Below, in pieces: positions 1 through 7,726 of a DNA stretch of 51,641 nt. The first letter of the stretch is position 1; each line of letters begins with the position of its first letter. This DNA is from Opitutaceae bacterium. GTDB taxonomy: Bacteria; Verrucomicrobiota; Verrucomicrobiia; Opitutales; Opitutaceae. Below the pieces are notes generated by a model. It was not told the DNA's origin, ran no database searches, and saw nothing but the letters and a program-made list of their open reading frames with translations. Location of the stretch: positions 1-51,641 of the forward strand of contig JACMRG010000325.1 in NCBI GenBank assembly GCA_014376585.1, in the 5' to 3' direction. The translations under genes were made by a program, and so were the position numbers.

Positions 1-147
1 CACTCGTGGTTCAATCGCTTTCGAAAGCTCCTCGTGCGCTACGAGAAAAAGGCAGCAAACCACCCGGCACTCACCCGCTGCGCGGCGGCCATCATCTGTT
101 TTCGGATGGCGCAAATCGTTAAAAATTTATTGGAGGATAAGTTCTAA
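1..147 (+). CDS. IS5-family transposase, C-terminal fragment (cut by window edge)
   Basis: The first 49 codons are open in frame 1 and end in TAA. They encode HSWFNRFRKLLVRYEKK, then an alanine-rich helix and a short tail ending LLEDKF. This is the typical C-terminal end of IS5-group DDE transposases (the W-F-N-R-x-R-x-L-x-x-R-Y-E block lies after the last catalytic Glu). The rest of the element lies left of the window, so neither intactness nor the left terminal repeat can be judged. The stop lies one base before the stop of the convergent rarD gene, so the insertion end lies very close to rarD or inside its last codons. Confidence 0.8.
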   Translation, partial: HSWFNRFRKLLVRYEKKAANHPALTRCAAAIICFRMAQIVKNLLEDKF

Positions 148-148
148 G

Positions 149-1054
149 TCAGTTGGGTGAATTCCGACGGTGAGCGAACACGTTGTGCACCGTGTAGAGC
201 ACGAGGCCGGCCCAGATGAAGCCGAAGGGCAGGGCGCGCGTGCGCGCGAAAGGCTCGTGGAACACGGCGACCCCGAGCGTGAACTGCACGGTAGGCGCGA
301 TATATTGGAGCAGGCCGAGCGTCGTGAGCCGGATGCGGCGGGCGCCATAGGCGAAGAGTAACAACGGAATCGCCGTGACGACGCCGGTGCTAAGCACGAG
401 CACTTGAACCGTGGAGCTCGCGTGGCCGAGCGCCCCCTCGCCGGTGTGGTGCCGCCACAGCAGCAGCGCGAGGGCGAACGGGGCGAGCAACGCCGTCTCC
501 ACCGCAAGGCCGGTGAGCGGGCCGAGCGCCGAGCGTTTGCGCAGCAGGCCGTAGAAGCCGAACGTCACCGCGAGCGTCAGCGCGATCCATGGCAGCCGGC
601 CGACCTGCACGACTTGGATCGCCACACCCAACGCGGCGCAGCCGATGGCGACGGTCTGGATCGGGCGCAGCCGCTCGCGGAGCACCCAACGACCGAGGGC
701 GACGTTGAGTAGCGGAACGAGAAAGTATCCTAGGCTGCACTCGATCACGTGCCCGTGATTCACGCCCCACACATAAACGAGCCAGTTGCCGGTGAGGAGT
801 GCGCTGCTGAGGAGATTCACCGCGAAACCGCGGCGCGTGCCGAGCGCCGCCCGCGCTTCGGCCCAACCGCCGAGCCAGCACAAAAGAGGGGTGACGAAAA
901 CCAGCGACCACACTAGGCGGTGGGCGACTAGTTCAAGTGCGCTCACCTCCGTGAGCAGGTGCCAGTAGAGCGGCACGAGGCCCCACGTGAGATAGCAGAG
1001 CGCGGCCGCGAGCACGCCGCGTGTGGCTCCGTTGGGGTTGGCGGGAGCGGTCAC
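149..1054 (-). CDS. rarD: RarD-type EamA/DMT family permease
   Basis: The product is a 301-residue inner-membrane protein with about ten hydrophobic segments, the usual length for RarD. The family signature is near the N-terminus: YLTWGLVPLYWHLL, then ELVAHRLVWSL, and later WGVNHGHVIECSLGYFLVPL. RarD proteins belong to the drug/metabolite transporter superfamily. Some confer chloramphenicol sensitivity or resistance phenotypes, but the natural substrate is generally not known. Translation starts at a GTG (complement of 1052-1054). The gene converges on the IS5 fragment at the window start with almost no spacing, so its last few codons (RRNSPN) may have been changed by the insertion. The family call is secure; the substrate is unknown. 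Confidence 0.88.
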   Translation of the reverse strand: MTAPANPNGATRGVLAAALCYLTWGLVPLYWHLLTEVSALELVAHRLVWSLVFVTPLLCWLGGWAEARAALGTRRGFAVNLLSSALLTGNWLVYVWGVNHGHVIECSLGYFLVPLLNVALGRWVLRERLRPIQTVAIGCAALGVAIQVVQVGRLPWIALTLAVTFGFYGLLRKRSALGPLTGLAVETALLAPFALALLLWRHHTGEGALGHASSTVQVLVLSTGVVTAIPLLLFAYGARRIRLTTLGLLQYIAPTVQFTLGVAVFHEPFARTRALPFGFIWAGLVLYTVHNVFAHRRNSPN

Positions 1055-1134
1055 GCGCTGAAGGTTAGTGTCCGCTGCGGCGCGTTAAGGGCGTGGGCCT
1101 CCTGCCGACTATTCCAAAACTCCGATGCGCCGGC

Positions 1135-1395
1135 TTACCGCGCCGTCGGGGCCGGGAAGTTATACTTCGTCTTGAACTCCTCGATGGCTTGGGCGCGAGC
1201 CAGATCGGGTGCCATGCCTTTGGTGCCGAGCTCGATGGCGCGCTTCTCGATCCAGCGTTGACGGAAGCTCTCTTCCAGCTCGGCGGCGATGGCGGGATTC
1301 TCCTTGGGCTTGGCATTTTTGCCAAAATGAAAACAACCGGCCGTCAGGGAGAGGCCGGAGAGGAAAAGGAGTAAAAGGGGCAGGCTCTTGATCAT
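1135..1395 (-). CDS. small lipoprotein, unknown function
   Basis: An 86-residue protein starts at the ATG complementary to 1393-1395. It opens with a lipoprotein signal peptide: MIKSLPLLLLFLSGLSL followed by the lipobox LTAGC. The mature part is short, charged and predicted helical (AIAAELEESFRQRWIEKRA), ending NFPAPTAR. Longer upstream in-frame starts exist, but this one places the signal peptide at the N-terminus. The gene is divergent from the proline-rich membrane protein at 1491, with about 95 bp between them. I do not recognise the mature domain. The lipoprotein call rests on the signal alone. Confidence 0.65.
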   Translation of the reverse strand: MIKSLPLLLLFLSGLSLTAGCFHFGKNAKPKENPAIAAELEESFRQRWIEKRAIELGTKGMAPDLARAQAIEEFKTKYNFPAPTAR

Positions 1396-1490
1396 AACGG
1401 AGATTATTGGGGAGATTGGTTCTTCGGAATTCCGACCGCGAGGGAATCTTTTTGGTTTCGTGCGGGCGGGAAATTGTTTTTGTGACGGCC

Positions 1491-2852
1491 ATGAGTGAGG
1501 AGCCACCGTCGTTAAAGTTGAAGCCGCGCCTGCCCGCTGCTCCCGCGACGCCTCCCGGGGAAGCCGTGCCACCGCCGGTGCCCCCAACGCCGCTTGCGGC
1601 CGCGCCAGTCGCCGCCGATGCTCCGCGCTTCCGGCTCAAGCCGCGCCTTAACGCTGAGCCTGCCGTCGTGCCGCCCAGCGCTCCGCCCGTGCCTCAGGCG
1701 GCGGCCGAGGTCGTTCCGCCGCCACCACCGTCATTTCCTGTTTTACCCGAATCCACCGGAGCGGAACCGATTATCAAATTGAGGCCGCGGGCGGTTCAAT
1801 CCGCCGAGCCCGCAGACTCGGCATTACCACCGCCACCTCCTCCCCCTCCTCCGATTCCGGTCGGGTTGCCACCGCCGCCGGCTTTCAATCCCGTCGGGCA
1901 CGCAACGGCGATGGCGCCGATCCCCGAGGGCGAGAGCCCGAAATTTAAGTTTAAGCCGAAAAATGCGGATGATCTGCCCCCACCACCGCCACCAGCCGGA
2001 GCCGGAGCGCCGCCACCGCCCGCCCCCGAACCATCGAGGCCGCCCGGGGTCCCTCGGCCCAAAACGCCGCCGCCGTTTCCGGTGCTCGCGCCCGCGCAGG
2101 GCGCGGGCACCCGCCCGCCGATTCCCATTCGCATTCGGGCGCCAGCATCTGTGGATGAAGATGAGACCGTGCTGCCATTGGGTGTGCCGATCGGAGCTCC
2201 GACCCGGCTTAGGAAGAAGAAAAAACTAGTCCCCCTTGCCGGGATCGCCGCATTGATTCTGGTGAGCCTGGGCGGCGCATTTTTTGTCTATCAGCGTTTC
2301 TCCGAAGTCACACCGCCACCGCCGACGGTAGTGCCGAAACCCAAAGCCAAGCCGCCGGGGCCGACGCCTTCCGAGACGCTGAACGCGCTCGCGGCTGCGC
2401 CGGGTAAGCTCATCGACAACGCTCAAAACGCCATTGCCGGGAAGCGCAACAGCGAGCAGAGCCGCATCGACGCGATGGCCAACGGCAACGATCCCGCCGG
2501 CCCAAGCGCGATCCGGACTCCGGCGGCGGGCGGGCTCGATGGGCGCGGTCCCGCTGCGCCATCTCTGGGCAAAGTTGCGACCACCATGTCGGTTGCCCCC
2601 GGCATCACGGCCACGACTGAGATCCAAGCCAGTGCCGAGGCGAGCCCGGCCTTCCGCTCGTTTGTGGCCGATGCCAAGGTGAGCGGCGTGTATCAGGGTG
2701 TGCCGCCGCGGGCTTTCATCAACGGCCGCCTCATCCGCGTCGGCCAATTGGTCGAAGAGGGGTTGAGCATTTCCTTCATCGGGATCGACGCGGAAAACCG
2801 TCAGCTTCTTTTCAAGGACCGCACGGGCGCGTTCGTGTCAAAACGCTATTGA
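1491..2852 (+). CDS. proline-rich single-pass membrane protein with repeated basic KPR motifs
   Basis: The product is 453 residues. Residues 1-235 are extremely Pro/Ala-rich, with runs of up to eleven prolines. Between them sit regularly spaced basic motifs: SLKLKPR (7-13), RFRLKPR (46-52), IIKLRPR (94-100), KFKFKPK (151-157) and a looser IPIRIRA (about 211-217). A basic patch RLRKKKK precedes one transmembrane helix at about 246-265, so the proline-rich part is probably cytoplasmic. After another Pro-rich linker the C-terminus (about 385-453) is a small folded domain with GVPPRAFINGRLIRVGQLV, resembling the C-terminal domain of GspB/PulB-type secretion accessory proteins. The start was placed at ATG 1491, where the first KLKPR repeat begins four codons in; an in-frame start lies further upstream. 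Function unknown; a periplasm-spanning scaffold is an inference. Confidence 0.75.
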   Translation: MSEEPPSLKLKPRLPAAPATPPGEAVPPPVPPTPLAAAPVAADAPRFRLKPRLNAEPAVVPPSAPPVPQAAAEVVPPPPPSFPVLPESTGAEPIIKLRPRAVQSAEPADSALPPPPPPPPPIPVGLPPPPAFNPVGHATAMAPIPEGESPKFKFKPKNADDLPPPPPPAGAGAPPPPAPEPSRPPGVPRPKTPPPFPVLAPAQGAGTRPPIPIRIRAPASVDEDETVLPLGVPIGAPTRLRKKKKLVPLAGIAALILVSLGGAFFVYQRFSEVTPPPPTVVPKPKAKPPGPTPSETLNALAAAPGKLIDNAQNAIAGKRNSEQSRIDAMANGNDPAGPSAIRTPAAGGLDGRGPAAPSLGKVATTMSVAPGITATTEIQASAEASPAFRSFVADAKVSGVYQGVPPRAFINGRLIRVGQLVEEGLSISFIGIDAENRQLLFKDRTGAFVSKRY

Positions 2853-2861
2853 GCCGGGGTG

Positions 2862-2887
2862 GAGCCCGGTCGTCGGCGTGCGGGCTC
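2862..2887. terminator. hairpin between convergent genes
   Basis: GAGCCCG (2862-2868) and CGGGCTC (2881-2887) form a perfect 7-bp stem with a 12-nt loop. It sits between the stop of the proline-rich protein gene and the stop of marC. There is no clear T-run on either side, so it is a weak candidate for a shared terminator. Confidence 0.35.
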
Positions 2888-3566
2888 AATGGGCCTGCAC
2901 CGCATCGCGGATACCCTTGAGGAGCGCGGGATCGGTGGCGATGCCCACCACGCCGTTCACGACGAACTGGATGCCGATGCAGAGAATAAGAAAGCCCATG
3001 ACCTTTGAGAGGGCGTTCATGCCGTTGGTGCCGATCACGTGGACGACGCGCTCCGAGAGCCGCAGCGTGACGTAGGTGATGATGGCGACCGTCACGATGC
3101 CGAGGATGATCGCCACGTAGTCGAGCCATTGGGTCGCGAGGGAGGTAAAGCCGATGGTCACGGCGATCGCGCCGGGCCCGCTGAGCATCGGCATCGCGAG
3201 CGGGGAAAATGAGACATCGCGCTTCGCCCGCGCCGCGTGTTGCGCCGCGTCGTCCACGACAGCCTCGCTGGGCGCCGCCACCAACATCGTCGAGCCGATG
3301 CCGGCGACCAACATGCCGCCGGCGATCCGGAGACCCGGAATCGAGATGCCAAAAAATCCCATGATGAAGGTGCCGCCCACGAGGAAACTCACGAGGATCA
3401 CGACCATGTAGATGCACGCCATGCGGAGCTGTTGCATGCGGCGTGCGCGCGAGTCGCCCTCGGTGATGGCGAGAAAAGTCGGCGCGGAGGCGAGCGGGTT
3501 GATTAGCGGCAACAGTGCAATGATCGTCCCGAGGATAAGCTCCCAAAAGTGCGAGGCCGATTGCAT
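2886..3566 (-). CDS. MarC family (UPF0056) integral membrane protein
   Basis: The product is 226 residues with six predicted membrane helices. It opens with the typical MarC pattern: a helix followed by ALLPLINPLASAPTFLAIT, where the N-P-L/N-P region is the family signature. Later come FFGISIPGLRIAGGMLVA and PLAMPMLSGPGAIAVTIGF, both highly characteristic. MarC proteins were once thought to confer multiple antibiotic resistance; that role is not supported and the true substrate is unknown. The gene stands alone, convergent with the proline-rich protein and followed upstream by dusB in the same direction after about 75 bp. Confidence 0.88.
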   Translation of the reverse strand: MQSASHFWELILGTIIALLPLINPLASAPTFLAITEGDSRARRMQQLRMACIYMVVILVSFLVGGTFIMGFFGISIPGLRIAGGMLVAGIGSTMLVAAPSEAVVDDAAQHAARAKRDVSFSPLAMPMLSGPGAIAVTIGFTSLATQWLDYVAIILGIVTVAIITYVTLRLSERVVHVIGTNGMNALSKVMGFLILCIGIQFVVNGVVGIATDPALLKGIRDAVQAH

Positions 3567-3640
3567 GGCAGAAGGGTGGGGATCGCAGCGTGGCGCGCAA
3601 TGCTGGCGGGTGGGCGGGTGTTACCCTCGCGCAGGCGCGC

Positions 3641-4753
3641 TCACCACGTGTCCACCGGCCCTTTTGGCACGGGAATCGACTCGCGGGCGAACACGGCGGG
3701 GTCGGCCGGGACGCGCCTAAACGTGGCGACCATCGGTGGGGGCGAATACTTGGGCAACGACTCACCGTGTTCATCGCAGAACGGGGCGCGCCAGGCGATA
3801 TACTCGGTCAGCGCCGCTTCGAAATCGGCGCGGGAGGTGATCGAGACGATGCGCTGCTTGAGCATCTTCGACGGGCCGAAACGCTTCGCATACCACGGCG
3901 CGACTTTGCGGAAAAGTCGCGAGCCGTGGTCTTCGCCGTAGAACTCCACATAGCGCTCAAAATGCCGGCGCAACACCCGGATGCGCTCCGCAAACGTGGC
4001 CTCCGGCAAGAGTTCGCCTGTGCGGAGCAGATGTTCGGTGCGGCGAAAAATCCACGGATCGTAGAACGCGCCGCGGCCGATGCTCACGCCGGCGCAACCC
4101 GTCTCGGCGAACATGTGTTGCGCGGCTGCGGGCGTGGTGACGTCGCCGTTGCCGATGACGGGAATGGCTTTTACGGCGCGCACGACGCTGCGGATGCCGG
4201 CGAGATTAACCGTGCCGGAGAAGCCCTGCGCGCGCGTGCGGCCGTGGACGAAGATCGCGGCGACGCCCACGTCTTCGAGCACGCGGGCCAGGTCGGGGGC
4301 GGTGAGATTGTCGTCGTCCCAGCCGAGGCGCATCTTGGCGGTGACGGGGATTTTCACGGCGGCGACCATGCCGCGAACCAGCGACGCGGTCTTATCAAGC
4401 TCGGTCATCATCGCGGAGCCGCCGCCGATGTTGACGACCTTTTTCACGGGGCAACCCATATTGATATCGACTGATTGCGCGCCGAGTTCCTGACACATCA
4501 CGGCGGCGTCGCGCATTTCTTCGGGCACACTGCCGAAAAGCTGGATCGCGAGCGGCCGATCCTCGGGCGAGGAGGCGACGAGCTGCAGCGCGACGCGGTT
4601 GCGCTCGAGGAGTGAGCGGGCGTTGACGAGATCGGTGGTCGCCCAGCCGAGGCCACCGAGTTCGCGCACCGTGAGGCGCATGGGCAGGTTGGTGTAGCCC
4701 GCGAGCGGCGAGAGAAACAGATTCGACGAAAGCTCGTGCGGCCCGATGCGCAT
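3641..4753 (-). CDS. dusB: tRNA-dihydrouridine synthase, DusB type
   Basis: This FMN-dependent enzyme reduces uridines in tRNA D-loops to dihydrouridine with NADPH. The 370-residue product follows Escherichia coli DusB closely: MRIGPHEL at the start, SPLAGYTNLPMR (FMN site), DINMGCPVKKV with the catalytic Cys, GGSAMM, then KMRLGWDDDN, FVHGRTRAQGFSG, PVIGNGDV and IGRGAFYDPWIF. A C-terminal helical region of about 80 residues follows, somewhat longer than in E. coli. The start ATG (4751-4753) lies 5 bp after the stop of the upstream aminotransferase gene, so the two are probably co-transcribed. Assignment to the DusB subgroup is by similarity of the ends; which uridine it modifies cannot be read from sequence. 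Confidence 0.88.
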   Translation of the reverse strand: MRIGPHELSSNLFLSPLAGYTNLPMRLTVRELGGLGWATTDLVNARSLLERNRVALQLVASSPEDRPLAIQLFGSVPEEMRDAAVMCQELGAQSVDINMGCPVKKVVNIGGGSAMMTELDKTASLVRGMVAAVKIPVTAKMRLGWDDDNLTAPDLARVLEDVGVAAIFVHGRTRAQGFSGTVNLAGIRSVVRAVKAIPVIGNGDVTTPAAAQHMFAETGCAGVSIGRGAFYDPWIFRRTEHLLRTGELLPEATFAERIRVLRRHFERYVEFYGEDHGSRLFRKVAPWYAKRFGPSKMLKQRIVSITSRADFEAALTEYIAWRAPFCDEHGESLPKYSPPPMVATFRRVPADPAVFARESIPVPKGPVDTW

Positions 4754-4758
4754 CCGGA

Positions 4759-5913
4759 TTATTTGGCGGCGATGGCAGCTTTCATGCGCTTGGGCGCCTC
4801 GGTAAGCGTGGCCCGGGTGCACCCAAAGTTGATGCGGACATAGTGGCTTTTGGGTGCGCCGAAGAAAGCGCCCTCACTGAGGCCGACGCCGTGCTTTTCG
4901 AAATGTGCAATGGGATCAGGCAGGCCGAGTTCCTTGACGTTGAGCCACGCGAGATAGGTCGCCTCGACCGGCGCCTCGACCTTCACGCCGGGAAGTTCGC
5001 GGGCGATGAAATCGAGGAGAAAATCGCGGTTGCCGCGCAGGGTGGTGAGCAAAGCCTGGCGCCACTCCTCGCTGTCGCGATACGCGGCTTCACAGGCGGT
5101 GAAGCCGAGCGCGGTGACTTCGGCGACAATGCCGGCGGTCGCGCGGACGAACTGCGCGCGCAGGGCCGGATCACTGATGATGGCGAAGGAGGTGCCGAGG
5201 CCGGGGACGTTGTAAGTCTTGCTCGGCGCCATGAGGGTGAGGGTGCGTGCGGCGATTTCCGGCGAGAGCGCGGCGGACGGAATGTGCGGCAGCGTCGGGT
5301 CGAGGATGAGATCGCAGTGGATTTCGTCGGAGCAGAGCACCAGATTGTGGCGCACGCAGAACTCGCCGAGGCGCACGAGTTCCTCGCGGCGCCAGACGCG
5401 GGCAAGTGGGTTGTGCGGATTGCAAAGGTAGAAGAGTTTCGCGCGCGGTGTGACGGCGGCCTCAAGGACGGCCCAGTCGATTTCCCAGCGGCCGGCGTTG
5501 AGGACGAAGGAGACCTGCGCGGAAATACGCGCGGAGTTTTTCGGCGCGGTCATGAACGGCGGATAGACCGGCGTGAGCGTGAGCACCTCGTCGCCCGCCT
5601 GGGCAAAGGCCTGCGCGGTGACGTTGAGCCCGCACACGAGCCCCGGGAGCCAGACGACCCAAGAACCGTCGATCTGCCAGCCGTAGCGCGCCTGCATCGC
5701 GTTGACCACGGCATCGACGGTGGCTTTTACGGGCCGGGCGTAGCCGAAGATGCCCTGATCCACGCGTTCGTGGAGGGCGGCGATGATCGCGGGCGAGGAT
5801 TTGAAATCCATGTCGGCGACCCAAAGAGGCAGGATGTCACGGCCGGCATATTTCTGCCATTTTTGGGAGTCGGTGCCGAGGCGTGGGTGCGGCGTGTCGA
5901 AGTCGAAGGTCAT
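4759..5913 (-). CDS. patB: PatB/MalY-type PLP-dependent C-S lyase or aminotransferase
   Basis: A fold-type I PLP enzyme of 384 residues. Diagnostic stretches of the MalY/PatB family are present: MTFDFDTPHPRLGTDSQKW at the N-terminus, LPLWVADMDFKSSPAI, FGYARP, LTPVYPPF, FYLCNPHNPLARVW, CSDEIHCDLIL and the PLP-lysine segment LMAPSKTYNVPGLG. Members usually act as cystathionine beta-lyases or cysteine-S-conjugate beta-lyases, so a role in sulfur amino-acid metabolism is likely but not proven. The start was chosen at the ATG complementary to 5911-5913, where the family's N-terminal motif begins; the frame stays open for another 87 codons upstream without family sequence. It is followed by dusB after 5 bp. 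Confidence 0.85.
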   Translation of the reverse strand: MTFDFDTPHPRLGTDSQKWQKYAGRDILPLWVADMDFKSSPAIIAALHERVDQGIFGYARPVKATVDAVVNAMQARYGWQIDGSWVVWLPGLVCGLNVTAQAFAQAGDEVLTLTPVYPPFMTAPKNSARISAQVSFVLNAGRWEIDWAVLEAAVTPRAKLFYLCNPHNPLARVWRREELVRLGEFCVRHNLVLCSDEIHCDLILDPTLPHIPSAALSPEIAARTLTLMAPSKTYNVPGLGTSFAIISDPALRAQFVRATAGIVAEVTALGFTACEAAYRDSEEWRQALLTTLRGNRDFLLDFIARELPGVKVEAPVEATYLAWLNVKELGLPDPIAHFEKHGVGLSEGAFFGAPKSHYVRINFGCTRATLTEAPKRMKAAIAAK

Positions 5914-6196
5914 GCGTTTAAAAGGACCGGCACGAAACCACGGTTTGTGCGACGGGGCACGGCTTTTCCACGGGTGATGCCGGTTGCGGCAGGGTGTTGC
6001 ACGGGCGGCGCGACGAATTTGCCCGGATGTGACGACGCAGGTGGGGAGTTTTAGCCCACCACCCAGGCCCGAGAAAAACCAAATCCCGTGCTCATCGCGA
6101 TTTACCATGCGGCAGCAGGCGGCATCGGATGTGCAAAGAGGGATGACATTACAAGGGCACGACGCCCGAAACACTAGTCACACAAAACATACTACC

Positions 6197-6649
6197 ATGA
6201 GATTTATCCGCTACGCCCTTCCCGCAGCCCGCAACTTCGCGCCCGCTCTGGGCGGCTTTTCCCGCTCGGCGTGGTCCGGGCTTGAGACTGAAATCGACCG
6301 CCTCTTTGAAACTGCGGTCGGTGGCGCCACGGCCGCGACGCGCTTCCCGGTCGACCTCTATGAGGACAAGGCCAACACCTTCGTCCGCGCAGAACTCCCC
6401 GGCGTGAAACGCGCCGACATCAACGTCGATCTCGTTGACGGTGTCCTCAATATCACGGCCGCGCGCAAAACGCCGCCCGCCGCCGAGGGCCAAGCCGAGC
6501 AGACGGTTACGCTCAGCCGCTCTGTCCGCATCGCGGACGAAGTGCAGGCGGACAACGTTGCCGCCACCTACGAGAACGGCGTGCTGACGGTCACGTTGCC
6601 CAAACGCCAAGAAGCCAAACCAAAGAAGTTCACCGTCGAGGTGAAATAA
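6197..6649 (+). CDS. Hsp20 (alpha-crystallin) small heat-shock protein 1
   Basis: A 150-residue ATP-independent chaperone that holds unfolding proteins. An N-terminal region rich in Phe and Arg (MRFIRYALPAARNFAP) is followed by a short helix, LETEIDRLFE, and the alpha-crystallin domain from about residue 50: FPVDLYEDKANTFVRAELPG, then NVDLVDGVLNITA, and the end signature YENGVLTVTLPKRQEAKPKKF. The ATG at 6197 follows an upstream region without a recognisable heat-shock promoter or CIRCE element. A second Hsp20 gene follows 50 bp downstream in the same direction, so the two are probably one heat-responsive unit that makes hetero-oligomers or differently regulated copies. Confidence 0.92.
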   Translation: MRFIRYALPAARNFAPALGGFSRSAWSGLETEIDRLFETAVGGATAATRFPVDLYEDKANTFVRAELPGVKRADINVDLVDGVLNITAARKTPPAAEGQAEQTVTLSRSVRIADEVQADNVAATYENGVLTVTLPKRQEAKPKKFTVEVK

Positions 6650-6699
6650 TTCCCGGCTCGCTCATCCTAAACTTAACAAAATCAGAATCCATTATTCCC

Positions 6700-7104
6700 A
6701 TGAGTCCCCTCACCAATATCCTTCCCGGCTTTAATCGCACGTCCGCGGCTTGCGGCGACGCCTGCGCCGCGGAAAATGCCCAGACCGTGCGCCCGGCCTA
6801 CAAAGTCAACGAGACGACCGACGCTTACACGGTGACGGTGCAACTCCCCGGCGTGGCCAAGGACGGCCTTGAGATCACCGCTGAAGACGGCCAGGTCCGC
6901 CTCGTTGGTCGACGCGCTTGGAAGACGCCCGAAGGCTGGACTTCGCTCTACCGCGAGACCGCCGACGCCGCCTACGAACTCGTGCTCACCCACGACGACG
7001 CCATCGATGCCGAAAAGATCGGCGCCGAGCTGCGTGATGGCGTGCTGAACGTCACGCTCCCCAAGAGCGAGGTCACGAAGCCGCGCAAGATCGCAGTCAG
7101 CTAA
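6700..7104 (+). CDS. Hsp20 small heat-shock protein 2
   Basis: This 134-residue paralogue of the preceding gene has a divergent N-terminus with two cysteines close together (SAACGDACAAENAQT), which is unusual for the family. The alpha-crystallin domain runs from about residue 32: AYKVNETTDAYTVTVQLPG, GLEITAEDGQVRLVGRR, and the closing signature LRDGVLNVTLPKSEVTKPRK. An Ile-x-Ile tail is not present. It lies 50 bp after the first Hsp20 gene. The short T-rich run downstream (7188-7193) is preceded mainly by a direct repeat, GGCCGGTC, not a good hairpin. Confidence 0.92.
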   Translation: MSPLTNILPGFNRTSAACGDACAAENAQTVRPAYKVNETTDAYTVTVQLPGVAKDGLEITAEDGQVRLVGRRAWKTPEGWTSLYRETADAAYELVLTHDDAIDAEKIGAELRDGVLNVTLPKSEVTKPRKIAVS

Positions 7105-7237
7105 TCCCAGAACACCTGTCGCGCGTTCTGAGACGCGGCGGCAGTTTGTTGATCGAGGCCGGTCGCTGAAAGGTGGCCGGTCTTTTTTGTGCGATTCAAG
7201 CAGCGCCGGGTGCGACGCGGCTTGCGGCGCTGAGGCA

Positions 7238-7717
7238 ATGGGATTGAGTGGAAGTGTGCAGGCTTCGTCTCAACTCTCGCCCGTGAACCTGCCCGTAGTC
7301 CCAACCGGGCCGGTCGTGTTCTTCGACGGCGAATGCGGCTTTTGCAACCGGATCGTGCGATTGCTGCTGCGAATGGACGGCCGCGGCGTGCTGCGGTTTG
7401 CGCCATTGCAGGGCGCGACTGCGCAAGCGTATCTGCGGACCCACGGTCTGCCGACGGAGGATTTTGATTCGCTGGTCTTCGTGCCGGACTGGGCGCGCCG
7501 GGATCGCGCGGAATTTCTACTGCGCACCGACGGCGCGCTGGCGGCGGCGCGGGCGGTCGGCGGCGTCGGCCGGGTGCTCGCGTGGGCGCGGTTGCTGCCG
7601 GCGGGCTGGCGCGATGTGGGCTATAAACTCGTCGCGCGGTTTCGTTACCGGATCTGGGGCGAGTGGAAACCGCGACCGCTGGCGCGGGCGGAGTGGGCCG
7701 CGCGGTTCATGGCCTGA
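7238..7717 (+). CDS. DCC-family (DUF393) thiol-disulfide oxidoreductase-like protein
   Basis: A 159-residue soluble protein with the family-defining motif near the N-terminus, VVFFDGECGFCNRIVRLLL (D-G-x-C-x-x-C). Downstream are the usual elements: LRFAPLQGATAQAYL, EFLLRTDGALAAARAVGG and WGEWKPRPL near the end. DCC proteins are predicted thiol redox proteins but have no settled biochemical function. An upstream ATG at 7187 is possible; I prefer 7238 (MGLSGSVQ), since the preceding codons read like Cys-rich noise. It converges on terC with 9 bp between stops. Confidence 0.82.
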   Translation: MGLSGSVQASSQLSPVNLPVVPTGPVVFFDGECGFCNRIVRLLLRMDGRGVLRFAPLQGATAQAYLRTHGLPTEDFDSLVFVPDWARRDRAEFLLRTDGALAAARAVGGVGRVLAWARLLPAGWRDVGYKLVARFRYRIWGEWKPRPLARAEWAARFMA

Positions 7718-7726
7718 GCCACGTGA

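Noticed and set aside
1796-2134. Gly-rich frames and repeat-like base pattern in the proline-rich gene
   Set aside because: They arise from CCN codon runs read on the other strand; not a CRISPR or a separate gene.
7165-7195. GGCCGGTC repeats followed by a T-run after the second Hsp20 gene
   Set aside because: The two copies are direct, not inverted, so only 4-bp stems can form; not called a terminator.
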